In this document: positions 1-9,452 of the stretch, piece by piece
Position numbering within the stretch: the stretch's first letter is position 1
Layout of the letters: every line of letters begins with the position of its first letter
Source: Muribaculaceae bacterium
Lineage (GTDB): Bacteria > Bacteroidota > Bacteroidia > Bacteroidales > Muribaculaceae
Direction: 5' to 3'
DNA: 64,000 nt
Assembly: GCA_017619355.1 (NCBI GenBank)
Contig: JAFZSO010000035.1
Span: forward strand, 1 to 64,000
Notes under the pieces: model-generated
Database searches by the model: none
Told to the model about the DNA's origin: nothing
Seen by the model: only the letters and a program-made list of their open reading frames with translations
Translations under genes and position numbers: made by a program

Positions 1-1
1 A

Positions 2-79
2 GCACCTGTAGTAGAAGAAGCCCCCATCGCCGAGCCCGAAGAGGTAATTGAAGAAGTAGAAGAAAACAACAACGATTAA
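2..79 (+). CDS. rpsF: 30S ribosomal protein S6, C-terminal end (partial)
   Basis: The first 78 bases read in frame as 25 codons ending in TAA, giving a strongly acidic tail (APVVEEAPIAEPEEV, then a Glu/Asn-rich end). Bacteroidota S6 proteins commonly carry such an acidic C-terminal extension, and the genes that follow are rpsR and rplI, the usual partners of rpsF. The body of the protein, which binds the 16S rRNA platform together with S18, lies outside the window. The identification therefore rests on the tail and on gene order. The usual proteobacterial priB between rpsF and rpsR is absent. Confidence 0.8.
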   Translation, partial: APVVEEAPIAEPEEVIEEVEENNND

Positions 80-100
80 TCATTAAGGAGGATTTATATT

Positions 101-370
101 ATGGCACAGACTCAATCTGAAATTCGCTATCTCACTCCGCTGTCAGTCGACACTAAGAAGAAGAAATATTGCCGTTTCAAACGCAGCGGCATCAAGTACA
201 TTGACTACAAGGATCCCGAATTCCTCAAAAAATTCTTGAACGAACAAGGCAAGATTCTGCCTCGTCGCATCACCGGTACTTCTCTCAAGTTCCAGCGCCG
301 TGTTGCTAAGGCTGTGAAGCGTGCTCGCCACCTGGCTATGCTCCCCTATGTTACCGATTTGATGAAATAA
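101..370 (+). CDS. rpsR: 30S ribosomal protein S18
   Basis: This 89-residue protein has the S18 core: [16 protein letters not shown] around residues 24-39, [12 protein letters not shown] around 51-62, and a basic helix with the ending [11 protein letters not shown]18 binds S6 and the 16S rRNA platform of the 30S subunit. The ATG follows a good Shine-Dalgarno sequence (AAGGAGG, about 10 nt upstream), unusually strong for this window. It sits 21 nt after rpsF and 26 nt before rplI, so the three are almost certainly one ribosomal operon. Length is normal for the family. Confidence 0.98.
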   Translation: MAQTQSEIRYLTPLSVDTKKKKYCRFKRSGIKYIDYKDPEFLKKFLNEQGKILPRRITGTSLKFQRRVAKAVKRARHLAMLPYVTDLMK

Positions 371-396
371 TTTAAATTTTTGGAGGAATACATCTT

Positions 397-840
397 ATGA
401 AAATCATATTGAAAGAAAACGTTAACAACCTTGGATACAAGGACGACGTTGTTGAAGTTAAGAACGGTTACGCGCGCAACTACCTCATCCCCCAGGGAAA
501 GGCCATCCTCGCAACCAGCTCCGCTCTCAAGGTGCTCGCCGAGAACCAGCGTCAGCGCGCTCACAAACTCGCTAAGATTAAAGCCGATGCCGAGGCCATC
601 GCTGCTTCGCTCGAGGGTGTTTCACTCACCATTCCCGCAAAGACCAGCTCCACCGGCACAATCTTCGGCTCGGTCAACGCTATCCAGATTGCAGATGCTC
701 TCGAACAGCTCGGTCACAACATCGACCGCAAGATCATCAACATCAAGAGCGCTGTGAAAGAGGTTGGCAAATACACTGCCACCATCAATCTGCACAAGGA
801 AGTACAGGTAGAAATTCCATTCGAAGTAGTAGCAGAATAA
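397..840 (+). CDS. rplI: 50S ribosomal protein L9
   Basis: The protein has 147 residues, the usual L9 length. The N-terminal RNA-binding domain is clear: MKIILKENVNNLGYKDD followed by the conserved VVEVKNGYARNYLIPQGKA. A charged connecting helix (about residues 45-75) leads into the C-terminal domain. L9 binds the base of the L1 stalk of 23S rRNA and helps maintain reading frame. The start is preceded by GGAGG about 10 nt upstream. It is the last gene of the rpsF-rpsR-rplI unit and is followed 38 nt later by a strong intrinsic terminator. Confidence 0.98.
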   Translation: MKIILKENVNNLGYKDDVVEVKNGYARNYLIPQGKAILATSSALKVLAENQRQRAHKLAKIKADAEAIAASLEGVSLTIPAKTSSTGTIFGSVNAIQIADALEQLGHNIDRKIINIKSAVKEVGKYTATINLHKEVQVEIPFEVVAE

Positions 841-877
841 GTCTGGGGAAAGAATATCTTACAATGGAATTTCTCTT

Positions 878-913
878 GTAGTGCGCTGGGACCCCGGCGC
901 ACTACTTTTTTTC
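878..913 (+). terminator. Rho-independent terminator after rplI
   Basis: A 9-bp perfect stem GTAGTGCGC / GCGCACTAC encloses a 10-nt loop and is followed by a run of T (905-912). It closes the ribosomal protein operon. Confidence 0.9.
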
Positions 914-1147
914 GTAGTTTTCTTCATTGTTAAAAAAGGTAAAAGAGACGCATTTTATTTATTAATAATGTGTATCCGCATCATTATTTTATATAATTTT
1001 GTTGTTTATATAGGCATTTTGGAGCCTCTTGATCAAGGCAAAGCTTGTTTTCAAGTTAAAAACCCCACTAGTGCTTATATTATTTGCTTGTAATATTTTA
1101 CTGACTATTAAATACTTAAAAACACATTATAAACTAAATTAAAACAC
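914..1147. other. AT-rich non-coding stretch upstream of the secreted-protein island
   Basis: This stretch between the rplI terminator and the first secreted-protein gene is AT-rich, and I see no convincing gene in it. A short open frame (881-1093) has no homology I recognise and starts inside the terminator. The last 60 bases must hold the promoter of the 1148 gene, but I cannot find an exact TAnnTTTG element; TATTATTTG near 1077-1087 is the nearest, with one extra base. Confidence 0.5.
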
Positions 1148-4100
1148 ATGAGAAGAACTGTTACTTTCGCGGTTGCGCTCATTTTTGCCTTGCTGGGATT
1201 CGCAATCTCTGCTCAGGCTCCGCAGACGGGCGTCTATCGCATCCAGAATGTCGGTGTACCCAAATACATCAAGGTCACCGGAAAGTACGATGCTCAGCTC
1301 GTTGAGTCTCAAAGCCAGGCCAGCTACATCACTGTTGGCATTGAGAAGAAACTCAGCGACGGCACCTACAAAGTGAACTCACTCGCTTCCACCTACGATG
1401 GTGGTGAAGTTGAGGTCTACGACTATCTTACAAAGGCACTCACCCTCGGTGAAATCGAGCTCCGTCGTGAGCTTTCCACTTCATCTGAAGAGAATGTCCT
1501 AAAAGCTATCGCACGCATGCATGAGCTGGCACAAGAATACGGCTTCATGCGCATGATGCCTGTCGATGGCTCGGCCGACACCTACCACGCTATCGCTGTT
1601 CTCCCCACAATTCCAAGCGATATCGTTGAAGTATGGCAAGCCAAGAAGAATCCCAACAACGATTATGTGTCTACTAACACTGGTGGCACCACCATGTGGG
1701 ACTGGTGCATCGACATCGTTTATCGATATCTCGACGAGCACAGCGGTGCTGGTGGCACTAACGCTGCTCTGGCTGCTAAGATTCGCAACAATCTCAAGAA
1801 TATCAAGGAGGGTCACACCTATATGCTGACAGCCGACACTGATGGCTCCTTCGGTTACATCGATGTCACGGGCTCTCTCACCAGCAGCAACAACCAATCT
1901 TGGTGGAAGCTTACTCCCAAAGTGAACACCGACAATGTTAAGGATGGTACTTACAAAATCCGCAACATTGGCAAGGGTAATGTCAATGATGATAATGCAT
2001 GGGTAAAAATTGAAAGCAAGTACTATGCTCGTCCTAACTACAGTGAGAGCGAAGCCAGCGACATTCGCATCACCTTCGATGGTGAAGCCAATGGCGGCCA
2101 GAAGATCGTGAACCTCGGCGGCCAGACCCCCGACGGAACCGACATCGACATCTACAGCTATATCAATAAAGCCATCCTCATTGGCAAGATGGCCATCTAC
2201 AACGTCCTCACCGAAGGCAATGGTGTCAACCCCGCAAGCCAAGAGAACATTGCTGTTGCTCAGAACTACATGGAGAACTACGTAAAGAATAACGCTTTCA
2301 TGTGCATCAAGCCTGTTCCTGGCAAGGACGATGCCGTATATGCTTATGCTCGCATTCCTGAAATACCCGAAGAAGTTGTCACCCAGATGTACAACCACCA
2401 TGCCATCACTGCCGACGACGCCAGTCTGGCTTGGGCTTTCGGTGTACAGAAGGTGAAAGACTATCTGAGCGCGCACAGTGGCGAAGGTGGCACCGACAAC
2501 ACGCTTGCAAGCTACATTCTTGCCAACATCGACAATATTCAGCCCAATACCACTTACTACCTGAGTGCACATCCCAGTGATGGCACTTTCGATTATGCCG
2601 CTGAAGGGACATTCGAAATGACCAATGAATACTTCATGTGGGGCTTCGATGTAGAGGAAGTGGAAGAAGACAATCTCGCCAGCGGTACTTACAAGATCCG
2701 CAATGTTCAATATGAGAACTTCGTTGAAGTGCTTAGCAAGTATTATGCTAAACCTGACACCGACGAAGAGCATGCAACTGAAATCCACATCACCTACTCC
2801 GGCAAACTCGATGACGGCTCTTACAAAGTGACTAACATGAGTGCTGTTGCCAAGGACGACAGCCAGGTTGACCTCCTCAGCTATGTTGACAAAGCTATCA
2901 TGCTTGGCAAGGTAGCTATCGCCGATGTTCTCAACGGAAAATCTACCGACGAGAACATCAAGAAGGCTCAACAGTACATGGAAGACTTCGTTCGCGCTAA
3001 CGCCTTCATGCGCGTGAAGCCTGTGACTGGCACCAACTATGTATATGCCATCGCCGACATTCCTGAGATTCCTTACGATGTTTATCACGAAATGTACCGT
3101 CATGGCGTGATTACAGCAGACACCAAAGAAGCCGCTTGGGCCTACGGTGTTGAATATGTTCTTGGCTACCTCGATAACCATGGCACCGACAACACCCTCG
3201 CACAACTTATCCGAAACAACATTAACAAGATTCAGCAAGGTCACACCTACTACCTGAGCGAAGATCCCGACCACTCCTTCGGTTATGTCGATGCCGAGAA
3301 CTTCAGTTCTACTGACCGCACCATCCAGTGGGGTATCGACCTCGTAGAAGAAGACCAACCCGTGGAGAGCGACTTCTACAAGATTCACAATGTCGGTAAT
3401 GACCTCTATGTAAAAGTTGAGGGTCGCTACTATGCCCGTCCTGCTTATAGTGAAGAAGAAGCCACTCCAATAGCTGTTACTATCGACGGCACACTTGAGG
3501 ATGGCTCGATGAAGGTGACAAACCTCGTAGGTGACGGCCACGACATCCAGAAGTATGTGCAGCACGCTATCGAACTGGGCACCGCCCTTATCCACCAACT
3601 TCTCGACGATGTTTCTCAACCTGAGAATGTAGAGAGAGCTATCGAAGAAATGACCAACTTTGTGAACGAGAACGCCTACATGCGTGTGAAACTCGTTCCT
3701 GGTGAGACCGATGCTTACTATGCTTATGTTGTTCTGCCCACTGTGCCCCAGTACATCGTTACCGAGTGGGAAAAGAAATATCCCAACTACAACGGCACAA
3801 TGCGCGACTGGGCTGTGGAACAAGTGAAAAATTACCTGAATACCCACGACACCGATCCCAAGCTCAAGTCAATGGTGATGAACAACATCGACAAGCTTTA
3901 TGAGGGTCATACCTACTATCTGCGTGCTGACCAAGACAAGACCTTCGGTATTGGCGACCTCACTGCTGGTGAAGTTGACCTTGCTGACCGTTTCTACTGG
4001 TGGGGCTTTGCCGATGCCATCAAGGCCGAACCTTTTGCTGGCTACTATCGCATCAAGGGTGCCGATGGCAACTACGTGAACGTGACTGGCCGCTTCGCTG

Positions 4101-5845
4101 CTACTCCCGATGCTGACCTCGAAACAGCCAAGACGGCTGCCGGTACTGTTATCTATGTGGGCACAGGTGAGACCAAGAACACCAAGACCTTACCACTTGA
4201 CACACTCCGCTCTCAAGGCGTGAATGTGGGTGACTACATGACGCTCATGAACGACATCCTCGCTGTTATCGCTGAGACAGGTATTGAAGTCATTGAAGAG
4301 AAACTGCAAGATCCTGCTTATGAGCACTACAGCCAGTATGCAAGCTTAGTTGAACCTATGGTTCAGACCCTCCTCGAGGGCATTGACCTCAACCTCTATG
4401 TTGAACCCACCATCACCAGCGATGGCAAGAATGCCTATATGCTCGAAGTCAATATCCCCGACCTCAAGGAGTATTGCGACCTCGCTCTCGACGCTCTTGG
4501 CCTCATGGGAAAAACCAAAGAGCAACTGGTGGCCAAACTGCAAGCTATGGAAGCCGATGCAACAGGCGGCATGGCACGCATCTACAATATCGCATGGCGC
4601 ACTGCCCAGTATCTTGATGATCCCGACGAAATGTGGGCAAAACTCAAAGAGAATGCGAAACCTTATGTCCAGAGTTACTTCATCGACCAGGGACTTGCTC
4701 CCTCAATAGGTCAGTTTGTCTTGAATGCCCTCAACAATCCCGACTTCAACTACGGCACTACTTATTGCCTGCGTCAGGATGCCGATGGCACTTTCGGCTA
4801 TGCAAGCCGCGAGAGCCTCATCGACAATGACGCCGCCAAGTGGATCCTCGAACCCTTCGATGAGCAAGATCCCAACTACGATGCCGAAACCTATATCCCA
4901 TTCTACATGGATGCCAATATGGCACAGGCTACAGTAAGTCAGGCCGGCGACCACGGCACTACCGGTAACGTAACCGAAGGCGAAACTTACTACTACACCA
5001 CTGGTTACTTCGACTTCGATGCTAAGATTGAAGGTGAAGGCATTGAGGTGTTCACTGTGTCAAGTACAGAGCGTGTTAACCACAAGAATGTCGCAACGAA
5101 TGAAAATGCTCCCAACTACGGCAAGACCTTTGTTTACTATGTTGCCAAGCTCAAGAGTATCAATGGTGATGTGATTGATGCAATGACTCCGTTCATCATT
5201 CGCGCATCTGTCGCCTCCGGCGACGAACCCAATGTAGTTCTCCGTCCAGTCAACAAGCCAACCCATGCCGCAGTAGAAACTGGCGACTTCACCGAACTGA
5301 AAGAAACCATCAAACAACTCTTGCAAGAGAAACTCGGTATTGAAACCAGTTCTCCTCAAGGCGCTCCACTCCGCGTTATCTCCGAAAGCACCAACGACAA
5401 CCTGCTCGTTGGTTCCTTCCTCGGTGATGAAGTGAAAGCTGGAGAAGAGAACACCTATCTTGAATTATCCAACAAGTCTAAGGTAGTTGAATCTGGAAAC
5501 GATGTTCTCAATATGAGCGGTCTTGGTATGTGGAAGAACGATGTTTCCGAACTCAAAGGCAACAACGCATACTTGAAAGGTATTCAAGGCGAAACAGCCC
5601 AAGTTGGTTTCCACTTTGATACGACATTTGATGAAGCAACTGTAGACGATGCTCCCGGCTACATCTTCCAGTTCGAAGATGGCACCATGACTGCTGTTGA
5701 AGATGTCAATGTTAATAAGACTATCAAGTCAGTCCGCTACTACAATGTAGCTGGCATCGAAAGCGCTCATCCTTTCGAAGGTATCAACATCATTGTTACA
5801 ACTTATTCTGATGGTTCCAAATCATCGATTAAAGTAATAAACTAA
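1148..5845 (+). CDS. large secreted repeat protein with T9SS-like C-terminal tail
   Basis: This 1565-residue protein begins with a signal peptide (hydrophobic core about residues 7-22, Ala-rich cleavage region at 21-24). Five related units follow, starting near residues 28, 266, 513, 742 and 965. Each opens with G-x-Y-K/R-I-x-N/G and a K/R-Y-Y/F-A-like strand, continues into a helical stretch containing ENI..A..YM and NAFMRVKPV, and closes with GHTYYL...DGTFGY. Residues about 1290-1500 are unique. The last about 50 residues (KTIKSVRYYNVAGIES, then PFEGINIIV and YSDGSKSSIKVIN) resemble T9SS sorting tails of Bacteroidales. The opening strands recall beta-trefoil (ricin-type) modules, but I cannot assign a family and no catalytic motif is visible. 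It is probably cell-surface or secreted; the function is unknown. Confidence 0.85.
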   Translation: MRRTVTFAVALIFALLGFAISAQAPQTGVYRIQNVGVPKYIKVTGKYDAQLVESQSQASYITVGIEKKLSDGTYKVNSLASTYDGGEVEVYDYLTKALTLGEIELRRELSTSSEENVLKAIARMHELAQEYGFMRMMPVDGSADTYHAIAVLPTIPSDIVEVWQAKKNPNNDYVSTNTGGTTMWDWCIDIVYRYLDEHSGAGGTNAALAAKIRNNLKNIKEGHTYMLTADTDGSFGYIDVTGSLTSSNNQSWWKLTPKVNTDNVKDGTYKIRNIGKGNVNDDNAWVKIESKYYARPNYSESEASDIRITFDGEANGGQKIVNLGGQTPDGTDIDIYSYINKAILIGKMAIYNVLTEGNGVNPASQENIAVAQNYMENYVKNNAFMCIKPVPGKDDAVYAYARIPEIPEEVVTQMYNHHAITADDASLAWAFGVQKVKDYLSAHSGEGGTDNTLASYILANIDNIQPNTTYYLSAHPSDGTFDYAAEGTFEMTNEYFMWGFDVEEVEEDNLASGTYKIRNVQYENFVEVLSKYYAKPDTDEEHATEIHITYSGKLDDGSYKVTNMSAVAKDDSQVDLLSYVDKAIMLGKVAIADVLNGKSTDENIKKAQQYMEDFVRANAFMRVKPVTGTNYVYAIADIPEIPYDVYHEMYRHGVITADTKEAAWAYGVEYVLGYLDNHGTDNTLAQLIRNNINKIQQGHTYYLSEDPDHSFGYVDAENFSSTDRTIQWGIDLVEEDQPVESDFYKIHNVGNDLYVKVEGRYYARPAYSEEEATPIAVTIDGTLEDGSMKVTNLVGDGHDIQKYVQHAIELGTALIHQLLDDVSQPENVERAIEEMTNFVNENAYMRVKLVPGETDAYYAYVVLPTVPQYIVTEWEKKYPNYNGTMRDWAVEQVKNYLNTHDTDPKLKSMVMNNIDKLYEGHTYYLRADQDKTFGIGDLTAGEVDLADRFYWWGFADAIKAEPFAGYYRIKGADGNYVNVTGRFAATPDADLETAKTAAGTVIYVGTGETKNTKTLPLDTLRSQGVNVGDYMTLMNDILAVIAETGIEVIEEKLQDPAYEHYSQYASLVEPMVQTLLEGIDLNLYVEPTITSDGKNAYMLEVNIPDLKEYCDLALDALGLMGKTKEQLVAKLQAMEADATGGMARIYNIAWRTAQYLDDPDEMWAKLKENAKPYVQSYFIDQGLAPSIGQFVLNALNNPDFNYGTTYCLRQDADGTFGYASRESLIDNDAAKWILEPFDEQDPNYDAETYIPFYMDANMAQATVSQAGDHGTTGNVTEGETYYYTTGYFDFDAKIEGEGIEVFTVSSTERVNHKNVATNENAPNYGKTFVYYVAKLKSINGDVIDAMTPFIIRASVASGDEPNVVLRPVNKPTHAAVETGDFTELKETIKQLLQEKLGIETSSPQGAPLRVISESTNDNLLVGSFLGDEVKAGEENTYLELSNKSKVVESGNDVLNMSGLGMWKNDVSELKGNNAYLKGIQGETAQVGFHFDTTFDEATVDDAPGYIFQFEDGTMTAVEDVNVNKTIKSVRYYNVAGIESAHPFEGINIIVTTYSDGSKSSIKVIN

Positions 5846-5862
5846 ATTACTCTATTTTAACC

Positions 5863-5897
5863 TAAGGGTAGGCGACTAAAAGCCTACCCTTATTATT
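5863..5897 (+). terminator. Intrinsic terminator after the 1565-residue secreted protein
   Basis: The perfect inverted repeat TAAGGGTAGGC / GCCTACCCTTA (11 bp, loop GACTAAAA) is followed by a T/A-rich tract. It separates the 1148 gene from the next one, so the two may be transcribed separately or with attenuation. Confidence 0.8.
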
Positions 5898-5904
5898 ATA
5901 AATT

Positions 5905-8025
5905 ATGATGAAACGACTTACATTTGTTTTTATTTGTATTTGTTCATTTACTTTTATCGCCATCGCTGCCATTAATAGTGGTTTCTATCGCATTCGCAAT
6001 GTCAATGCAAACACGGAATACTTATCTATAGTTAATGATTCTATTGATGCTCAAACTATTGTTGGTTCTGCATCAAGTCTTGCATCTGATGAGGGTGCTG
6101 CCGCAATGGGTAGGGTTGGACAGTATCTAGACATTGATATTAAGACCACGACGCCTAATGATGTTTATTCAAATATTGGTTCCATCATTTATCTTGAACA
6201 ACAATCTGGGTCTACTAAAAATTTCGACATAATAGCTCAAGGTGTTGGTTTAAAATATATTTCATATTGTGCTTATGTTGGTTCAAGTGCTGGAGCATAT
6301 GTTCTTGATGGAATACCTGCTACTATAGAAGAAACTTCTTCTGGTAGTGGTATTTATACTGCAAAAGTAACTTTGAATAAAAGTGTTCAAGGTTATACCA
6401 TCAATCAAACTCGCTATCTAGGAGATGTGAATCATAAACTAACATTATCTGAAACTGCCTCAGACAATTCTTATTATTGGTATATTGAACCCATAAATCT
6501 CACTGACAACTATTTCTGTGTAGCCCCTATTCAACAATTCGCCCAATATGGTAAGTACTACACCACACTACGCACGGCTTTTTCTTATAAAGTGCCTGAA
6601 GCCAGCAATGTCAAAATCTATAAAGCAACCGGTTTGCCCTCTACTGCTGGAGAAGTTGCTACTCTTGTTGAGATGACAAAAGGCAGTATTATTCCCGCCG
6701 GAATGCCGGTAATTGTTGAAAGCACTTCTTTAAATACCCTTGAAAACATATTAGAACCATACTACAATGCAAGTACAGCACCAATAGTTAAATCTGTAGC
6801 AAGTGCATCAACTTCAGGTTGGTTAATTCCACGAATTTCAAGTGCGTCTATTACAATTAGCGGATTAACTAATAGCGATGTACTCTATAACAATTATGGT
6901 CGACATGGTCACGATGCTTACACAGCAGCAACCCATACTTCAGGTTATGGCAGCAGTTTTGGAAATGCGTGGTATCCGAAAGGCGATGGTATCGGTTTCT
7001 TTGCGACTAAAGAGTATCACGGCAACACTATATATAAACTTGGCATTAAAGATGGTCGAGTCGGCTTTTGGGATATGGTCGAACAGGGTGAAATCATTAA
7101 TGGAAACGAAGCATATTCACCCATTCAATGTGCTCTTTTCCCCATCAAAGAAGAAGAGCTAAAAACAATTGTCAACGAAGGCTATGAAAATTCGCCCTAT
7201 GTGATTTCTAACAACCTCTTTGGTGTAAAGGTAGTTGACGGCATACTCTATGCAAAAGACTACGGCATGTATGAAACCCCAAGCGTAAGACCTAGTGAAG
7301 CTATTGACTATATGGCACAAGTGAACTTGCAGGATGCTTATGATCAGAGTAACTGGGTCGCTCTCAATGTGACTAATCCTGATTCTTATGTTGCTAAGGA
7401 TCTTAAGGTGACGGGAACACTTCTGAGAAAACCCAACCCCGAGATGACTGTATCCTCTATCACGGCCTCAAATCCTGCTACATCGGGTTATACGCCTAAT
7501 ATCTACATTCCAGCAAACTTTATGGGCGAGACCCAGACGAGCACTGTAGGCAATCACAACACCTATTTCTTTGTATCGCCCAAACCTCAGGAATATGCCC
7601 ATATAACTTGGGCTGTGTATGGTGGTAATGGCAAGTTCTATGTTGCTGCTCCAGAAGGTTCAGTAAACCAAGCTCAACTCAAAGGCGGGTTCGTTGCTTA
7701 TGACGCGTTTATGCCTTCAGGAGCCACTCTGAGCAGCTTCACTGTAGGCAACACCTATGAGTTTGATGCCATCATTCAGCGCAACACTGCCTCTAAGGCC
7801 ACTCCTTACACTGAAGGTGGTTTAAGCAACGATTGGGTGGTTTACCCGCTCACGACTCCCAGTGTTATAACGGCAGTAAGTGATGTCAACACCACAAAGA
7901 CGATAAGCGGTATCAAGTACTTCAACCTCGCGGGTATGGCAAGCGATGTGCCCTTTGACGGCATCAACATCCGCGTCACCACCTTCTCCGATGGTTCCAA
8001 GCAAACCACCAAGGTCATGTACTGA
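5905..8025 (+). CDS. secreted protein with YRIRN module and T9SS-like tail
   Basis: The product has 706 residues. A signal peptide (MMKRLTFVFICICSFTFIAI) is followed directly by SGFYRIRNVNANTEYLSI, the same opening as the repeat units of the 1148 protein. A second motif, YYWYIEPINLTDNYF (about residue 192), is matched by RWYITPIDAEDNYF in the 10676 protein. The C-terminus (ISGIKYFNLAGM, PFDGINIRVTT, SDGSKQTTKVMY) is nearly the same as the tail of the 1148 protein and looks like a T9SS sorting signal. The first 600 bases are clearly more AT-rich than the remainder of the gene. No enzyme motif was recognised. It starts 59 nt downstream of the previous stop, after a terminator. Confidence 0.8.
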   Translation: MMKRLTFVFICICSFTFIAIAAINSGFYRIRNVNANTEYLSIVNDSIDAQTIVGSASSLASDEGAAAMGRVGQYLDIDIKTTTPNDVYSNIGSIIYLEQQSGSTKNFDIIAQGVGLKYISYCAYVGSSAGAYVLDGIPATIEETSSGSGIYTAKVTLNKSVQGYTINQTRYLGDVNHKLTLSETASDNSYYWYIEPINLTDNYFCVAPIQQFAQYGKYYTTLRTAFSYKVPEASNVKIYKATGLPSTAGEVATLVEMTKGSIIPAGMPVIVESTSLNTLENILEPYYNASTAPIVKSVASASTSGWLIPRISSASITISGLTNSDVLYNNYGRHGHDAYTAATHTSGYGSSFGNAWYPKGDGIGFFATKEYHGNTIYKLGIKDGRVGFWDMVEQGEIINGNEAYSPIQCALFPIKEEELKTIVNEGYENSPYVISNNLFGVKVVDGILYAKDYGMYETPSVRPSEAIDYMAQVNLQDAYDQSNWVALNVTNPDSYVAKDLKVTGTLLRKPNPEMTVSSITASNPATSGYTPNIYIPANFMGETQTSTVGNHNTYFFVSPKPQEYAHITWAVYGGNGKFYVAAPEGSVNQAQLKGGFVAYDAFMPSGATLSSFTVGNTYEFDAIIQRNTASKATPYTEGGLSNDWVVYPLTTPSVITAVSDVNTTKTISGIKYFNLAGMASDVPFDGINIRVTTFSDGSKQTTKVMY

Positions 8026-8040
8026 TAAATCAATAATATA

Positions 8041-8070
8041 GGGTGCTTCATGCCGATGAGGCACCCTTTT
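8041..8070 (+). terminator. Intrinsic terminator after the 706-residue secreted protein
   Basis: An 11-bp stem GGGTGCTTCAT / ATGAGGCACCC (one G-U pair, loop GCCG) is followed by TTTT. It sits 15 nt after the stop codon. Confidence 0.85.
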
Positions 8071-8086
8071 ATTAATTATCAATCCC

Positions 8087-8180
8087 TTGTCAGCTCGTTT
8101 GCTTGTTTACTCGTTTACTCGTCTACTTGTTTACTGCTCTACTACTCTACTACTCTACTACTCTACTATTTTACTAAACA
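8087..8180. repeat. degenerate low-complexity repeat, TTTACTCG/CTACTCTA type
   Basis: After the terminator comes a run of short related words: TTTACTCG, TCTACTTG, then CTACT repeated several times, up to the start of the next gene. A second tract that opens with nearly the same words lies at 12745-12812. No open frame or hairpin explains it. It may be a dispersed intergenic repeat typical of the host clade; this is inferred from the two copies only. Confidence 0.7.
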
Positions 8181-9425
8181 ATGAAATGCTTTTTTTCATT
8201 TTTACTGGCAATTGTCATAAGTTCCTCTCCCCTCTTCGCCTTCCAGCGAGGCGATGTGAATCATGATGGCAAGGTGAACGTGAGCGATGTGACCGCACTC
8301 ATCAATATGATTTTAGGTGTCCAACAAGTTGACTCGGTTTCTGCCGATGTGAACCACGACACACATATCAATGTGAGCGATGTCACAGCATTGATTAACA
8401 TCATCCTCAACCCGCCAGCACCGGAACCGCAGGACAGCATTTGCTTTATGCACATCAGTGACACACATGGCACTGACATTACCCTCAAAAAGATGATTGA
8501 ACTGCTCGACACAAGTGATTGTGCCTTTGCTGTCATTACAGGCGACCTGATTCCTACTCAAGCCATGCTCAACGAACTCAAGGCGGCCACAAAGCCCATC
8601 TTCCAGATTCCAGGCAACCATGACGCGTGGGACGGGCTGGGCCAGCGCGGTTTCCATGAGCAGGTGCAACTCGCCACCAATCAGAATTATGACATTCACT
8701 ATGGTGACGACGATGCTTGTTATTTCTATGCCGACGTGGAGCAGAACAATCGCACACTGCGCGTGATTGGCATCGACCAGTATGAGATTGAAACTGTAGG
8801 ACAAACCAACACCAACAGTGCCATCGTTTATTCGCAAAAGCAAATAGATTGGTTCATCGATGTGTTAGAAAACAGTGATGATGTTGATGGCATCATCATC
8901 CTGGCCCATGCGGGCTTTGGCAACCATGCTGTGGGAGCGCGCGACATGAACTATGTAAACGAGTTCATCTCTATTAATGCATGGACCTTCCTCTTTGGCT
9001 ACCTGCATGACGGCATTAGTCATCCCACCATGATTCCGGAGATAGTTGAAGCCTTCAGCACGGGTGTCAATATGGAGAATGTGCGTTACTGCAATGGTAT
9101 TGAGGGCGACACCATCACCATCAACACCCATTTCACTGGTCCGCACAATTCCTTCATTGCACACTATGCTGGGCACATCCATTTCGACATCGTAGAACGG
9201 TTGCCCGACTTCCCGCAGCAAACCATGGCTATCATTGCCTATGGCGGAAAAGGGAAAGGCAATAACTGGAACGATTTGGTGAAACCTGCAACTGGTGAAC
9301 TGTCATACACCATTAATCGCAACATCGTGAACTTCACGACCCGCGAACATACCATCAGGCGACTGGGCTCCATCGAGAAAGACGACGGCACATACCGCCG
9401 CACCATCTCTTTCCCCCTCCGATAA
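8181..9425 (+). CDS. secreted metallophosphoesterase with N-terminal dockerin-like domain
   Basis: The protein has 414 residues. A signal peptide (1-20) is followed at once by a dockerin type I-like pair of calcium loops: GDVNHDGKVNVSDVTALI (about 24-41) and ADVNHDTHINVSDVTALI (about 53-70). The catalytic part begins near residue 88 and shows the calcineurin-like phosphoesterase motifs HISDTHG, VITGDL, PGNHDAWDG, a later HAG and GHIHFD, the usual ligands of a di-metal centre. It therefore probably hydrolyses phosphate esters outside the cytoplasm; the substrate is unknown. Dockerins normally sit at a C-terminus, so the N-terminal position is unusual. It is 27 nt upstream of another dockerin-bearing gene. 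Confidence 0.85.
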   Translation: MKCFFSFLLAIVISSSPLFAFQRGDVNHDGKVNVSDVTALINMILGVQQVDSVSADVNHDTHINVSDVTALINIILNPPAPEPQDSICFMHISDTHGTDITLKKMIELLDTSDCAFAVITGDLIPTQAMLNELKAATKPIFQIPGNHDAWDGLGQRGFHEQVQLATNQNYDIHYGDDDACYFYADVEQNNRTLRVIGIDQYEIETVGQTNTNSAIVYSQKQIDWFIDVLENSDDVDGIIILAHAGFGNHAVGARDMNYVNEFISINAWTFLFGYLHDGISHPTMIPEIVEAFSTGVNMENVRYCNGIEGDTITINTHFTGPHNSFIAHYAGHIHFDIVERLPDFPQQTMAIIAYGGKGKGNNWNDLVKPATGELSYTINRNIVNFTTREHTIRRLGSIEKDDGTYRRTISFPLR

Positions 9426-9452
9426 AAACAAAACATTTAAAATATTACGCTT

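Noticed and set aside
881-1093. 70-codon frame between rplI and the secreted-protein gene
   Set aside because: Starts inside the terminator hairpin and has no recognisable features or conserved-looking sequence.
1499-3847. 782-codon open frame on the minus strand inside the large secreted-protein gene
   Set aside because: It is a shadow of the repeat gene: the plus frame has a signal peptide, clear internal repeats and a sorting tail, while the minus frame has no recognisable domain.
8087-8180. Possible CRISPR array
   Set aside because: Units are too short (5-10 nt), have no spacers of constant length, and there are no cas genes.
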